Notes under the pieces: generated by a model
Databases searched by the model: none
What the model saw: the letters and a program-made list of their open reading frames with translations, nothing else
Told to the model about the DNA's origin: nothing
In this document: in pieces, positions 17,191-27,011 of the stretch
Layout: every line of letters begins with the position of its first letter
Position numbering within the stretch: position 1 is the first letter of the stretch
Translations under genes and position numbers: made by a program
DNA from: Patiriisocius sp047730165
Lineage (GTDB): Bacteria; Bacteroidota; Bacteroidia; Flavobacteriales; Flavobacteriaceae
Assembly (NCBI RefSeq): GCF_047730165.1
Contig: NZ_CP159834.1
Coordinates: 2,852,001 to 2,916,000 of the forward strand
Length of the DNA stretch: 64,000 bases
Direction of reading: 5' to 3'

Positions 17191-17997
17191 TTATAATTTA
17201 TAATGTTTCATTAGTATTCGCTCATACATTTTGTCTGGTAAAAGCCTTTTTAAAACTATAGAAAATTTCTGAAGGTGCGCGCCTACTTTGTAATGTATTT
17301 TTGGCGAATCACTTTTAATAATAGCGTAAATCACCTTTGCCATGGCTAATGGGTCTTCTCCAGCATCTACGTGTGCATCCATCATTTTTAAGGTGTCTCC
17401 ATACGCTTGCTTGTATGGTGAATCTTCTATAACCGGTGCGTGATATCTTCCGGCTGCAATGTTAGTTGCAAAATCTCCTGGCGCTACATTGGTCATTCGT
17501 ATCCCAAACTGCTTTACTTCCATCCTATACGCCTCTGTTAAAAGCTCTAGAGCTCCTTTGGTCGCAGAATAGACACCGCGATATGGGAGTCCCATATATC
17601 CAGCGATGGAAGAAATATTAATAATCGTACCACTTTTCTGCTCTCGCATTGCAGGTAATACGGCGTTTATCATCTCTATAGGACCGTAGACATTTGTAGC
17701 AAATGCTTTGCTTATTTCAGACGTAGGTGTTTCTTCTATAGGCCCTGTAATCCCAACGCCAGCGTTATTTACTAAGACATCTAAGCGACCTTCAATTTTT
17801 AAAATTTCAGCAACACAGGCAAGTATACTTTTACTATCTGTGACATCTAGTGAAACTAATTTTATTGGAAAAGTGGCATCAAATCGCGCAGGATTTCTGC
17901 TGGTACCATAAACGGTAAAGCCTTGTTCTTTGAGGTAAATTCCGACTGCTTTGCCGATACCCGAAGAACCACCTGTTATTAAAACTACTTGAGACAT
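17191..17997 (-). CDS. SDR family oxidoreductase
   Basis: A 268-residue classical short-chain dehydrogenase. The NAD(P)-binding glycine motif TGGSSGIGKA is at about residues 8-17. The NNAG motif is at about 81-84, the catalytic Ser is in NISSIAG, and the YxxxK is in GVYSATKGAL. The substrate cannot be told. I choose the ATG at 17997 (MSQVVLITGG), because the longer form starting at 18015 adds residues before the first strand. It is likely transcribed together with the transaldolase gene. Confidence 0.9.
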   Translation of the reverse strand: MSQVVLITGGSSGIGKAVGIYLKEQGFTVYGTSRNPARFDATFPIKLVSLDVTDSKSILACVAEILKIEGRLDVLVNNAGVGITGPIEETPTSEISKAFATNVYGPIEMINAVLPAMREQKSGTIINISSIAGYMGLPYRGVYSATKGALELLTEAYRMEVKQFGIRMTNVAPGDFATNIAAGRYHAPVIEDSPYKQAYGDTLKMMDAHVDAGEDPLAMAKVIYAIIKSDSPKIHYKVGAHLQKFSIVLKRLLPDKMYERILMKHYKL

Positions 17998-18062
17998 ATT
18001 TTTTATAAAACGCAAAGATGCGTTGCGTGTGCGTAATTACCAAAATATTAGGCACAAAAAAA

Positions 18063-18156
18063 GGCAAGCTACCTACATCACACTGCTACGACCATCTACC
18101 CTTGCTGTGTTCCCACCCTGGGGGATTCAACAGGAGCTAGTTGTGTAGGACTTGCC
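18063..18156 (-). ncRNA. ffs: Signal recognition particle RNA, small bacterial type
   Basis: Read on the minus strand, the ends GGCAAGTC and AGCTTGCC pair to close a long hairpin of about 94 bases. The apical region carries the SRP domain IV motif in its Bacteroidota form: CCCAGGGTGGGAACACAGCA followed by AGGGTA. It binds Ffh and targets membrane proteins co-translationally. It lies between the divergent SDR and glutaminyl cyclase genes. Confidence 0.9.
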
Positions 18157-18245
18157 AGCCGTAAAGATACTACAAATTAAAACTCACTACAAGCGTTTTA
18201 TAGTATCAATTATTATAAATATCTTACCTAAAAATTATTTGCCCT

Positions 18246-19301
18246 ATGAACTTCCATAAGTTATTAATTATGACCTTCTTGACTGTCCTTGCTGCTTCCT
18301 GCGGAAATGGTAAAACAAGAACAATTGGCCTTTTCGACATAGAAATAGGGAATGAAAAAAGGCGATTTGTAACCTCTGAAACGGTAAAGGTTCAATTAAA
18401 GAACAAGAAAAACTTAGCAGTTACAAGCGTCACCTACTTTTTAAATGAAAAAGAGGTGGTGACAGTAAATGGAAATACCGCTTCAAAAATACCCTTGGCG
18501 AAGCTCAAACTAGGAACTCAAATCATCAAAGCCGAAATAACACATGAAGATGGTGTAGAAGATGAATACGCGTCTTTAACAGTTGTGTCCTCCATAAAAC
18601 CGAAACTGTATGGCTATAAGATTTTAGAAACCTATCCTCACGATATGAATGCGTACACACAAGGACTTGAGTTTTTTGGTGATGATTTATATGAAAGTAC
18701 GGGACGCTATAAAAAATCTTCCTTGCGAAAAGTAGATTTAAAAACCGGAAAGGTTCTTCAGAAAACAGAATTAGATCCGCAGTATTTTGGGGAAGGGCTC
18801 ACCATACTAAATGACAATATCTACCAACTTACCTGGAAAGAAAACGTAGGTTTTATTTACGACAAAGAAACACTTGAGAAGAAAGGTCAATTTGCCTACG
18901 CAAGTAGCAAAGAAGGCTGGGGACTTTGTAATGATGGTACCCACATTTATAAAAGTGACGGAAGCGAAAAGATCTGGACCTTAGACGGTGCAACCCAAAA
19001 AGAAATAAGCCACATTGAAGTGTACACAAACACCAGTAAGATTGACACTATTAACGAACTAGAATTTGTAGAAGGTCACATCTATGCAAACATCTATCAA
19101 AAAGACGCCATCGCCATCGTAGATCCTAAAAACGGAGCTGTACAAGGCGTTATCAACTTGAAAGGTTTAAAAGATAAAGTCACTCAACACGCCACTCTTG
19201 ATGTGTTAAATGGCATTGCCTATAAAGGAGAACCTAACATCCTATATATCACAGGGAAGAATTGGGACAAGGTTTTTAAAATTGAGGTTATTGAGAAGTG
19301 A
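18246..19301 (+). CDS. Glutaminyl-peptide cyclotransferase lipoprotein
   Basis: A 351-residue lipoprotein of the plant/bacterial-type glutaminyl cyclase family, which is a five-bladed propeller. It forms N-terminal pyroglutamate on exported proteins. The signal is MNFHKLLIMTFLTVLAASCGN. The catalytic domain begins at about residue 120 with YPHDMNAYTQGLEFFGDDLYESTGRY and continues through FGEGLTILNDNIYQLTWKE. An extra N-terminal domain (about 25-115) looks like an Ig-like or bacterial surface fold. Activity in the envelope is expected. Confidence 0.88.
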   Translation: MNFHKLLIMTFLTVLAASCGNGKTRTIGLFDIEIGNEKRRFVTSETVKVQLKNKKNLAVTSVTYFLNEKEVVTVNGNTASKIPLAKLKLGTQIIKAEITHEDGVEDEYASLTVVSSIKPKLYGYKILETYPHDMNAYTQGLEFFGDDLYESTGRYKKSSLRKVDLKTGKVLQKTELDPQYFGEGLTILNDNIYQLTWKENVGFIYDKETLEKKGQFAYASSKEGWGLCNDGTHIYKSDGSEKIWTLDGATQKEISHIEVYTNTSKIDTINELEFVEGHIYANIYQKDAIAIVDPKNGAVQGVINLKGLKDKVTQHATLDVLNGIAYKGEPNILYITGKNWDKVFKIEVIEK

Positions 19302-19508
19302 TCTTAACCCTCCTTACCCATAAGGGTGAACTTTTGATTTGATATTTAAATTTACGCTTAGCGTTGTATCGTCTACTCTTATTTAATTGATTTACAAAGT
19401 AATCAATTAAAATCGCATCGAAGACTCACCCAAACGCACTGTTCCCGTATTCTTTATTTCATCCGTGGCTTAATACTTGTTAATTTACTTAGTATTAAAA
19501 ACCATCAT

Positions 19509-20654
19509 ATGAAAAAAGTAATCAAAGTAAGTATTCCAGAGCCTTGCCACGAAGATTGGAGCAAGATGTCACAAACAGAAAAAGGGGCTTTCTGTCAAGT
19601 TTGCACAAAAGAAGTAATTGACTTCACAAACGTCATTGATGAAGACATTGTAAAACATGTGCTAAAAAATGATAACGCTTGTGGACGTTTTTCTAAAACC
19701 CAACTTGATCGTAATCTTACTCTTGAGCGAAGCCCAGGACAGCGCTTAGCGCCACTAGCAGCTTCATTATTATTACCATTAACAATGATGGCAGGCACCG
19801 TAACAACATCTAAACAGGGTGAAATTAAATCTAGCACCTACACTTCTCTTGGAATAGGGAGTCTCCATAAAGAGGCCGATAGAGTTCAAATTACTGTAAC
19901 AGGAACCATCACAGATTTGTATGGAGAGCCAGTGCACAAGGTTCGTGTAGAAGTTAAAGAAACAGGTGAAACTACGCTTACAGATAAAAAAGGAAATTAC
20001 AGTATCACCTTTTTAGATAAAGAGACTTTGACCTTTGCAGTAGAAGGGCACGAAGTTTCACAACAAACTTTTGGTAATTACAATGAGACCTTTAACACAA
20101 TAATGATAGCTATAGCTCAAGTCCCAATGATAATGGGCATGATGATCGCTCCAGATGTAATTATTGAGGAAGAAATTCTATTAGGAGATATTATTACCAT
20201 TGAAGAAAGCCCTATTACCATAAAGAGTACTATTAAAGAAAACTCCCTTCCATTGCCAGGCGCAAACATAATTGTAAAAGGAACACGGATAAGTACAACA
20301 ACAGATTTTAACGGTGATTATATTATTGAAGCACCGAAGAACGCTATCTTGGCAGTTGAATATATTGGGTTCAACACTGAAGAAGTTCAGCTTTCTAACA
20401 TTGATAATGTAATCGACATAGACCTGACAGGAGCTGATTATCTTTTAGGTGGTGCAATTCATTATACCATAATTGACGAAAAAGACTCTTTTTATCCATT
20501 TGGTAATTTTGGAAAAACAAAAATAGATCCTGAGCGAAAAGCCGAGAAAGCGGCTCGTAAAAAAGCGGAAGCAAACGGTCTTGCCTTTAAAAAGTTAAAA
20601 GTAGCGAGAGAGAAAGAAGCGCGCCAACTTAACAGAGCTTCAAAAAACAAATAG
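19509..20654 (+). CDS. Carboxypeptidase-regulatory-like membrane protein with Cys-rich head
   Basis: A 381-residue protein with three parts. Residues 1-70 carry a motif seen in many Bacteroidota proteins: PEPCHEDWSKM followed by GAFCQVCTKEVIDF and a later Cys (CGRF), probably a metal-binding cytoplasmic head. Residues about 78-96 are a hydrophobic segment (APLAASLLLPLTMMAG). Two carboxypeptidase-D-regulatory-like beta domains follow, one around 110-175 (ITDLYGEPVHKVRVEVKETG) and one around 228-295 (PLPGANIIVKGTRISTTTDF). The tail is Lys/Arg/Ala-rich. The function is unknown. Confidence 0.75.
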   Translation: MKKVIKVSIPEPCHEDWSKMSQTEKGAFCQVCTKEVIDFTNVIDEDIVKHVLKNDNACGRFSKTQLDRNLTLERSPGQRLAPLAASLLLPLTMMAGTVTTSKQGEIKSSTYTSLGIGSLHKEADRVQITVTGTITDLYGEPVHKVRVEVKETGETTLTDKKGNYSITFLDKETLTFAVEGHEVSQQTFGNYNETFNTIMIAIAQVPMIMGMMIAPDVIIEEEILLGDIITIEESPITIKSTIKENSLPLPGANIIVKGTRISTTTDFNGDYIIEAPKNAILAVEYIGFNTEEVQLSNIDNVIDIDLTGADYLLGGAIHYTIIDEKDSFYPFGNFGKTKIDPERKAEKAARKKAEANGLAFKKLKVAREKEARQLNRASKNK

Positions 20655-20751
20655 AAAATTCGTATTTTAGATTGTGAATTCCACCTGTAATTTTCATAGC
20701 AGCAAGGCGGATTCTTTTTTTAGTACAGCAATAAAATGTAGTGCTTTCAGT

Positions 20752-20759
20752 TATATTTG
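20752..20759 (+). promoter_or_regulatory. Possible -7 element
   Basis: TATATTTG matches TAnnTTTG and lies 37 bases before the ATG at 20797. No -33 TTG at the right spacing is obvious. Confidence 0.35.
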
Positions 20760-20796
20760 TATCAAATTTTGTTTCAAAATTAAATATCCTATACCG

Positions 20797-22353
20797 ATGA
20801 AATATGTTTATGCTTTGGCTATTTTTTGTAGCTTGATTCTTTGGAGTTCTTGTCGTAACGATTTTGAAGCAGTCCCAAACACTGGGAATCTTGAGTTTTC
20901 TCAAGACACTATATATTTAGACACCCTTTTTTCTAATATAGGATCTAGCACTTACAACTTAAAGGTGTACAACCGTAGTACTGAGGATATCAATATTCCA
21001 ACAGTAGCTTTAGCTCGAGGCGAAAATAGTCTTTATCGACTCAATGTAGATGGATTACCAGGTAAGCAGTTTCAAGACATAAGAGTACTCGCAAAAGATA
21101 GCATCTTTATTTTTGTAGAAACTACGGCAGACATTCAAGATTTGCCAGGCAATGACCCAAACTTTTTATATACAGACCAGATTGTTTTTGATGCAGGAGC
21201 TAATGAACAAGAAATAGAACTAGTAACATTAGTACAGGACGCTGTTTTCTTATTTCCTGATCGTTTTGATGACGGCACTACAGAAACACTCAATCTAGGC
21301 ACAGACGGAGAAGGAGATTCTATTTTAATAGAAGGCTATTTCTTAGATGATGATGAACTCACCTTTACAAACGAGTTACCGTATGTCATTTATGGTTTTG
21401 CTGCTGTGGCACCTAACAAGACTTTAAACATTGAACCTGGGGCACGCATTCACTTTCACGCAAATAGCGGGATTCTTGTTGCAAATACAGGCTCGATAAA
21501 AGCGAATGGCACCGCAAGTACATATCCAGAATTACAAGAAAATCAGATTATATTTCAAGGAGACCGTCTAGAACCTTCTTTTGAAGACGTACCCGGACAA
21601 TGGTCTACTATATGGATGACCCAAGGAAGTACGAATAACGAGTTTAGTTATTGCACTATTAAAAATGGAACCTTAGGTTTGTTGATGGACAGCAATGATG
21701 GAGATGAAACACTTACATTAAATAATGTAGCACTACACAACCACACCAATAATGGACTGTGGGCTAGAACAGGAAACGTATACGGGGAAAATGTGGTTGT
21801 CAATAACTGCGGGCAGGCGTCACTGCGTGTTTCTATAGGAGGGAATTACACTTTTAATCACAGCACGTTTGCCAACTATTGGACTAACGGGTTTAGAAGT
21901 TCTCCCGCAGTAAGTCTTGAAAACTTTTTACAAACTGGCGAAGATATGGTAACAACGGCACCGTTAAATGCCAATTTTAATAACTGTATTATCTACGGAA
22001 ATGAGCTACGCGAACTTGGTTTATTTGATATTGATGGAGAAGTCTTCAATTTTAACTTCTCAAACTCTTTAATTCGTTTTGAAGATCCTCAAGGAGATTT
22101 TGACGAGTTACCTAATTATGATTTTACAAATGCTGCTTTTTACACAAATAGCATATTTAGCGTAGATCCTGTTTTTCAAGATACAGCGTTCAATAATTTT
22201 AATATAGAAATGGGAACTTCTGGAGCAGAAGGCATCGGGAATACGGCAACGGCAAATCTTGTGCCTATTGACGCTAATGGAACTACTAGAGATGGTGGTT
22301 CACCAGACGCAGGAGCTTACGAGAGTATTGCATTTCCGGAGGAGACCCCTTAA
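20797..22353 (+). CDS. Right-handed beta-helix lipoprotein
   Basis: A 518-residue exported lipoprotein with signal MKYVYALAIFCSLILWSSC, which sets the ATG at 20797 (an earlier in-frame start at 20674 lacks a signal). After an Ig-like N-terminal part, the central region (about 230-430) has repeating short strands such as NNEFSYCTIKNGTLGLLM and GENVVVNNCGQASLRVSI, typical of parallel beta-helix (pectate-lyase-like) proteins. The end GGSPDAGAYESI is a common tail of these proteins. No catalytic assignment is possible. The stop overlaps the convergent VCBS gene by 4 bases. Confidence 0.75.
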   Translation: MKYVYALAIFCSLILWSSCRNDFEAVPNTGNLEFSQDTIYLDTLFSNIGSSTYNLKVYNRSTEDINIPTVALARGENSLYRLNVDGLPGKQFQDIRVLAKDSIFIFVETTADIQDLPGNDPNFLYTDQIVFDAGANEQEIELVTLVQDAVFLFPDRFDDGTTETLNLGTDGEGDSILIEGYFLDDDELTFTNELPYVIYGFAAVAPNKTLNIEPGARIHFHANSGILVANTGSIKANGTASTYPELQENQIIFQGDRLEPSFEDVPGQWSTIWMTQGSTNNEFSYCTIKNGTLGLLMDSNDGDETLTLNNVALHNHTNNGLWARTGNVYGENVVVNNCGQASLRVSIGGNYTFNHSTFANYWTNGFRSSPAVSLENFLQTGEDMVTTAPLNANFNNCIIYGNELRELGLFDIDGEVFNFNFSNSLIRFEDPQGDFDELPNYDFTNAAFYTNSIFSVDPVFQDTAFNNFNIEMGTSGAEGIGNTATANLVPIDANGTTRDGGSPDAGAYESIAFPEETP

Positions 22354-25300
22354 GACTTTGGCATTTCTAATACTGAAATCTCATCGTTATTATTTCCTAT
22401 AACGAGGAGTCTACGGTTAGATTGATTGATAAGGCCCAAGCTTTTAGAATCACGTGCTATATTGAGACCAGATTCTCTATGGTCAACCACGTCAAAAGCA
22501 CCATCCACAAATCTAAGTACCAATCCTCTGCTGGCATCATATCTTGTGGTTTCAACTTCTGTTGGATATAGGTTACCCACCAGAATAATTTCTGAAATGC
22601 CATCACTATCAAGATCTGTTATCATAAAATCCATGATTGGTGAAACTTGTGCTTCTCTAGGCAAATTAATTCTTGTAAAATTTCCTTTACCATCGTTAAT
22701 AAAAGCAGCACTGCTAAAGTCTTCTACCTGATAATGAAGTGAAGCATCAAGCTTATCTTTACCCATAATATCTTCTAAGGTAGCGTTTGCAAAGGATGAA
22801 AAGTTTGAGAATTTATCTGTAATAAAAGGCATTTGCTGTGAAGAACATTCTCGCCCACGCATAGGCACTAAATTACCATTATAGTCCTTAGAAAAAACAA
22901 TGTCATAGGTTCCATTTGAATCAAAATCATCACAATACACGTGAAATGGCTTGCCAGGTTTTGCCGTAAATTTTGAATTAAGCCCTAGGTTCCCCGCTAA
23001 TAAATCTTCATCACCGTCCCCGTCTAGATCAGTAGCCATAAGACTAAACCAAATTCCTTCTGTATCTATAAAAGCGTCTGAGTTCACTTTTGTGAAATGC
23101 CCTATGCTATTATTAAAAATTTGTAAAGGTTGCCATTCTGCACTTATTATAAGATCTTTATCACCATCCATGTCATAATCTGTAAACTCTGCACCAGTTA
23201 CCAAACCAGCCTTCATAAATCCTTCAGCTCTTTTAGTAGTCATATCTTTGTATACTCCTGCTTCATTTAACAACAAATATGAGGATGGTGTATATGGATA
23301 TTTATCAGGGACTATTCTGCCTCCAATAAACAAATCTAAATCGCCATCATTATCGACGTCATTTGCTCGAACAACCTGCGTACTCGTGTTCATTTTTGGT
23401 AAAGCGCCTTGAGATTTTGAGAAAGCTCCAGATCCGTTGTTTAAATATAATCGATCTTGATATGCAGTACTCCCTTCAGGAAAACTAGCACCTCCGCTAG
23501 CAACATACATATCTTGATCTCCATCTCCATCTACATCTAAAAACAATACTCCAAGATCTTCATACTCTCTATCGCTCTCCCAAAGTTTTTTATTGGTATC
23601 CATTTTAAATGCACCATCTGATTGCTGTAAAAATAATGCGCCCGGTGATCCTGCAGCGCCTCCAATAAATATATCTTCTTTGCCATCACCATTAACGTCT
23701 GCAATATCTGTAAAAGGCCCGTTTTGCGATGCTGAATATGGCAGGAGCAATTGCTTCTTAAAATCATCAATTTTATCTTCTCGGTGCTTATAAGAAAGCC
23801 CAATACTTTTGGCATTTAATGCTGCTAAGATTGGTTTTTTCGCTTTGGGAGCATCTTTAACATTACCACTTAAACCATACGTCACTGTTATCTTGCTGTT
23901 ACTAGTTATATTATTTAACTGTACTTTTTCACCATCTGGCCAAGTGATTTCAATACTTGGTATTTCTGCAGTTGTTCCTACTCCTAAAACGATCGTAGGA
24001 TCTACACTTGATAAATATCCTCTAGATAAATAGTGTTCGTGAAAGATTTGTTGATTCTTTAGCTTGACACTAATTTTTGTTCCTATAGCAAAGGGGTTAT
24101 TCTTAGGGCCTTTTAAAGAAATAGCGATTGAATTGCCTGTTTTTCCAGCTACTGCCCTATTTTCATATATTGCAGCTATGGCTTCCATATTGTTAAGAAC
24201 AAGATCTAAGTCTCCATCATTATCTAGGTCTGCATAAGCGGCACCATTAGAGTTAAAGTCAGTGCTGTCCATCCAGTGCTTAGAAGTATCTTTAAAAGCG
24301 AGTTCTCCTTGATTCTTAAACACTTGATTTGGTGTAATAACAGTAGGCACAACATCTAGATACTCGTCTAGTGAGAGCCTTCTTTGCAGTTCATCTTGCT
24401 TTCCAAAAACCTTTTCTTTAATGTCATTATCGTTTAAGTTCTCCTTAATTCCATTCGTAACAAATAAATCTTTCTTACCATCAAGGTCGATGTCAAAGAA
24501 AAGTGGTGCCCAACTCCAGTCTGTTTTTGCGATACCGGCTAGCTGTGCCACTTCGCTAAAAGAGGCATTCCCATCATTCATTTGCAGTGTATTCAACATA
24601 TATTGATGGTGAAAACCCGCATTCACAAAAGCATTAAACTTGGCTACATCCATAGAAGACATAAATACCTTAGACTTTACGTGATCATTAGGCGTCATGT
24701 CTGTGACATATAAATCGAGATTCCCATCGTTATCAATGTCAGAAAACTCACTACCCATACTGTAGTAAGAGATATGTTTAAAGTTATTATGTATTTTATT
24801 AGTAAATGTCTTATCACCATTATTCAGATAAAATAGATCTGGTTCGCCAAAATCTGTACTAATATATAAATCTGGATACCCATCTTTATTTACATCACCT
24901 ACGGCAACGGCATTTTTATATCCATAATTTACGACACCAGCATCATCTGTTTTTTCTTCGTAGACTCCATCGACGTTTTCATAAAACGTATCTGTCCTTA
25001 ACTTACCTGATCTAATGTCTTTTACATAAGATCCAAAGCTGTCAGGTTTGATTTTATCTGATCCAGGCTTAGGTTGGTTTGCGAGATACATGTCAAGATC
25101 ACCATCCAAATCATAATCCAAGAATGCTGCTTGAACACTGTAGGTGTCAATATCTAATTTGTAGTCGGCAGACTCTTCAGAAAATGTACCATCTCCGTTA
25201 TTAATGAATAATTTATTTCTAATATATGATTTGACATTGTAGGGTCCAGCTTTACATACATAAATATCAAGTAACCCGTCTTGATTAATATCAACCATAT

Positions 25301-25709
25301 TCACGCCGTAAGACCATCCACCGGTATATTTTTTAATTCCGGATGATACAGTTACGTCTTCAAAAGTTAGATTTCCTTTATTAAAATAAATCTTATCATC
25401 CGCACCGTTTCCCGCAAAATAAATATCTGGCAATCCATCATTATTAAGATCACCTATAGCTACACCACCTCCATTATAGATTTGAGTATATGACTTATGA
25501 TTACGGAATTCATCTTCTTTTACCCTGTTTTTAAAGGTGATTCCTGTTGTTTGAGAAGGGATTAAATGCAAGAAAGTATCTTCTTGATTATTATCATTAA
25601 TGGAAGTTATCGCAGAACGATTTAAACCTACCATTTCTATAGAAGCTTTTTCCTCACAGGAGTCTAGTGAGACTAATAGCACTATTAAAAACAACTTGAT
25701 GTTCTTCAT
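22350..25709 (-). CDS. VCBS/FG-GAP repeat lipoprotein with ASPIC/UnbV domain
   Basis: A 1119-residue lipoprotein (signal MKNIKLFLIVLLVSLDSC, ATG at 25709). It has two sets of calcium-binding VCBS/FG-GAP repeats with DxDxDG loops, such as GDLNNDGLPDIYFAGNG, VDINQDGLLDIYVCKAG and DVDGDGDQDMYVASGG. These form two beta-propellers around an ASPIC/UnbV domain (about 570-650, GTKISVKLKNQ through SIEITWPDGEKVQL). Such CRTAC1-like proteins are common in marine Flavobacteriia, often beside SusC/SusD genes, but none is present here. The function is unproven; glycan or ligand binding at the outer membrane is inference. Confidence 0.88.
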   Translation of the reverse strand: MKNIKLFLIVLLVSLDSCEEKASIEMVGLNRSAITSINDNNQEDTFLHLIPSQTTGITFKNRVKEDEFRNHKSYTQIYNGGGVAIGDLNNDGLPDIYFAGNGADDKIYFNKGNLTFEDVTVSSGIKKYTGGWSYGVNMVDINQDGLLDIYVCKAGPYNVKSYIRNKLFINNGDGTFSEESADYKLDIDTYSVQAAFLDYDLDGDLDMYLANQPKPGSDKIKPDSFGSYVKDIRSGKLRTDTFYENVDGVYEEKTDDAGVVNYGYKNAVAVGDVNKDGYPDLYISTDFGEPDLFYLNNGDKTFTNKIHNNFKHISYYSMGSEFSDIDNDGNLDLYVTDMTPNDHVKSKVFMSSMDVAKFNAFVNAGFHHQYMLNTLQMNDGNASFSEVAQLAGIAKTDWSWAPLFFDIDLDGKKDLFVTNGIKENLNDNDIKEKVFGKQDELQRRLSLDEYLDVVPTVITPNQVFKNQGELAFKDTSKHWMDSTDFNSNGAAYADLDNDGDLDLVLNNMEAIAAIYENRAVAGKTGNSIAISLKGPKNNPFAIGTKISVKLKNQQIFHEHYLSRGYLSSVDPTIVLGVGTTAEIPSIEITWPDGEKVQLNNITSNSKITVTYGLSGNVKDAPKAKKPILAALNAKSIGLSYKHREDKIDDFKKQLLLPYSASQNGPFTDIADVNGDGKEDIFIGGAAGSPGALFLQQSDGAFKMDTNKKLWESDREYEDLGVLFLDVDGDGDQDMYVASGGASFPEGSTAYQDRLYLNNGSGAFSKSQGALPKMNTSTQVVRANDVDNDGDLDLFIGGRIVPDKYPYTPSSYLLLNEAGVYKDMTTKRAEGFMKAGLVTGAEFTDYDMDGDKDLIISAEWQPLQIFNNSIGHFTKVNSDAFIDTEGIWFSLMATDLDGDGDEDLLAGNLGLNSKFTAKPGKPFHVYCDDFDSNGTYDIVFSKDYNGNLVPMRGRECSSQQMPFITDKFSNFSSFANATLEDIMGKDKLDASLHYQVEDFSSAAFINDGKGNFTRINLPREAQVSPIMDFMITDLDSDGISEIILVGNLYPTEVETTRYDASRGLVLRFVDGAFDVVDHRESGLNIARDSKSLGLINQSNRRLLVIGNNNDEISVLEMPKS

Positions 25710-25730
25710 ATTAATTACATTTTGGTTCAA

Positions 25731-25757
25731 AAAAAAAGCCTATCACAAAGATAGGCT
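25731..25757 (-). terminator. Terminator of the cold-shock gene
   Basis: Read on the minus strand, an 8-pair stem AGCCTATC/GATAGGCT with a 5-base loop is followed by an unbroken T-run. It lies between the cold-shock gene and the VCBS gene and should insulate them. Confidence 0.85.
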
Positions 25758-25780
25758 CTAAAATAATAAAAATGTATGTA

Positions 25781-25972
25781 TTACAGCACTCTTACGTTTA
25801 CTGCATTAAGACCTTTGTTACCTTCTTTTAGTTCAAATTCTACTTCGTCACCTTCTCTAACCTCGTCGATTAATCCAGAGATGTGTACAAAATGATCTTT
25901 TTCTTGTCCTTCTTCGGTAATAAAACCAAACCCTTTAGAGTCATTGAAAAACTTTACTGTTCCTTTATTCAT
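25781..25972 (-). CDS. Cold-shock domain protein
   Basis: A 63-residue single cold-shock domain (OB fold), an RNA/ssDNA chaperone. RNP1 reads KGFGFITEE (about 13-21) and RNP2 reads DHFVHISGL (about 26-34). The start MNKGTVKFFNDSKGFGFI is typical for the CspA family in Flavobacteriia. A clear terminator follows, and a -7-like element lies 27 bases upstream at 25999. The AT-rich upstream region could form a regulatory leader, as in other csp genes, but I see no specific structure. Confidence 0.95.
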   Translation of the reverse strand: MNKGTVKFFNDSKGFGFITEEGQEKDHFVHISGLIDEVREGDEVEFELKEGNKGLNAVNVRVL

Positions 25973-26281
25973 TATAAAATATTAAAATTATTAAAGTGCA
26001 AATTTATATATTTAATTAATAAAACCACCAAACTTATCGTTTTTATTAATTAAATTAATCGACGCTCAAAAGCACTGCTATCACTAGCTTAAACTCTGAA
26101 ATACTCGTTATTAAATCACAAGTCACAGAAATTTAAATATCTAAATACTGTTATTCCGAACTAAAAAATTCAGAACGCTTAGTGTTATTTAAAAATTTAT
26201 GTCCTTTTATGCGCAGCAAACTTACCTCTAATGAAGCGTTAAGTAGTTCACTAGATAATTTCTAAAAACAATTAGTGAAGC
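25973..26281. other. AT-rich intergenic stretch
   Basis: About 309 bases between the cold-shock gene and the GNAT gene, both on the minus strand. It contains the probable cold-shock promoter (-7 at 25999-26006) and otherwise no ORF, RNA or terminator that I can support. Confidence 0.5.
25999..26006 (-). promoter_or_regulatory. Possible -7 element of the cold-shock gene
   Basis: On the minus strand TAAATTTG matches TAnnTTTG. A TTTG occurs 22 bases further upstream (26029-26032), slightly wider than the usual 19-base spacing. Confidence 0.4.
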
Positions 26282-26791
26282 CTAGTCGACATTCTTAAAC
26301 ACTAAAAGAACTTCAGGACCACCTGGTAAAGTGATCGTTCCAGATACTTGCATCCCTAATTTTTCTAAAAGAGTAATAGAAGCAACATTCTCTTTCACTG
26401 TAAACGCGATATAATTAGTGATCGAACGGTCCTTTTTTACTTGCGCTATGAGCGCGGCTGCGGTCTCATATCCATAGCCCTTGCCCACTTCTGTATCTAA
26501 AAATGCAAAACCTAAGTCTGGCACATCGAGGCTTGGTCTTTTATAAAAGCCACAACAACCTATAGGTTTTCTAGTGTCTTTGGCGAACGCGGTATACGTG
26601 CCATATCCCAGATTGTCGAAGCTAGGTAGATATCGTTCTGTAATTAGTTTTTCTACATCTGCGATACTTTTCACATTGCGATCCCCAATAAACTGCAACC
26701 ACCCCTTACTATTGAATAACTCAAAATAAAATGGCACATCCAGTATGGTGACTTCATACAGTAGTAGTCGAGCTGTTTCTATCGCTCTCAT
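26282..26791 (-). CDS. GNAT family N-acetyltransferase
   Basis: A 169-residue GNAT of the RimJ/RimL-like acetyltransferase_3 type. It opens with IETARLLLYEVTILDVPFYFELFNS. The acetyl-CoA-binding region is around residues 90-115 (FLDTEVGKGYGYETAAALI, the V-G-K-G-Y-G-x-E-T pattern), followed by FTVKENVASITLLEKLGM. The substrate is unknown; protein N-termini or small metabolites are possible. It stands alone, with about 300 bases of gene-free sequence on each side. Confidence 0.9.
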   Translation of the reverse strand: MRAIETARLLLYEVTILDVPFYFELFNSKGWLQFIGDRNVKSIADVEKLITERYLPSFDNLGYGTYTAFAKDTRKPIGCCGFYKRPSLDVPDLGFAFLDTEVGKGYGYETAAALIAQVKKDRSITNYIAFTVKENVASITLLEKLGMQVSGTITLPGGPEVLLVFKNVD

Positions 26792-27011
26792 TTTTAATTG
26801 TTTTAAGGGCTATAAATAGTTCATGGATAATCTAGTACATTGAGATGTTCCCTAGACAGTTCTTTGATCGCATTAACTTACTACACAAAACACGTGCATC
26901 ATATAGTCCAGTACCAAACAGGGATAAAGCTAAAGCTGTGTTCTTCCCTATTTCTCTAGCAAGTATGTAAGTCTTTAATATAAATACCGAATGCGTTATG
27001 GGTCACAATAT

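Noticed and set aside
26845..26970. 41-codon ORF between the GNAT gene and glyA
   Set aside because: No family, no promoter and no conservation evidence; it is noted only in the description of the gap.
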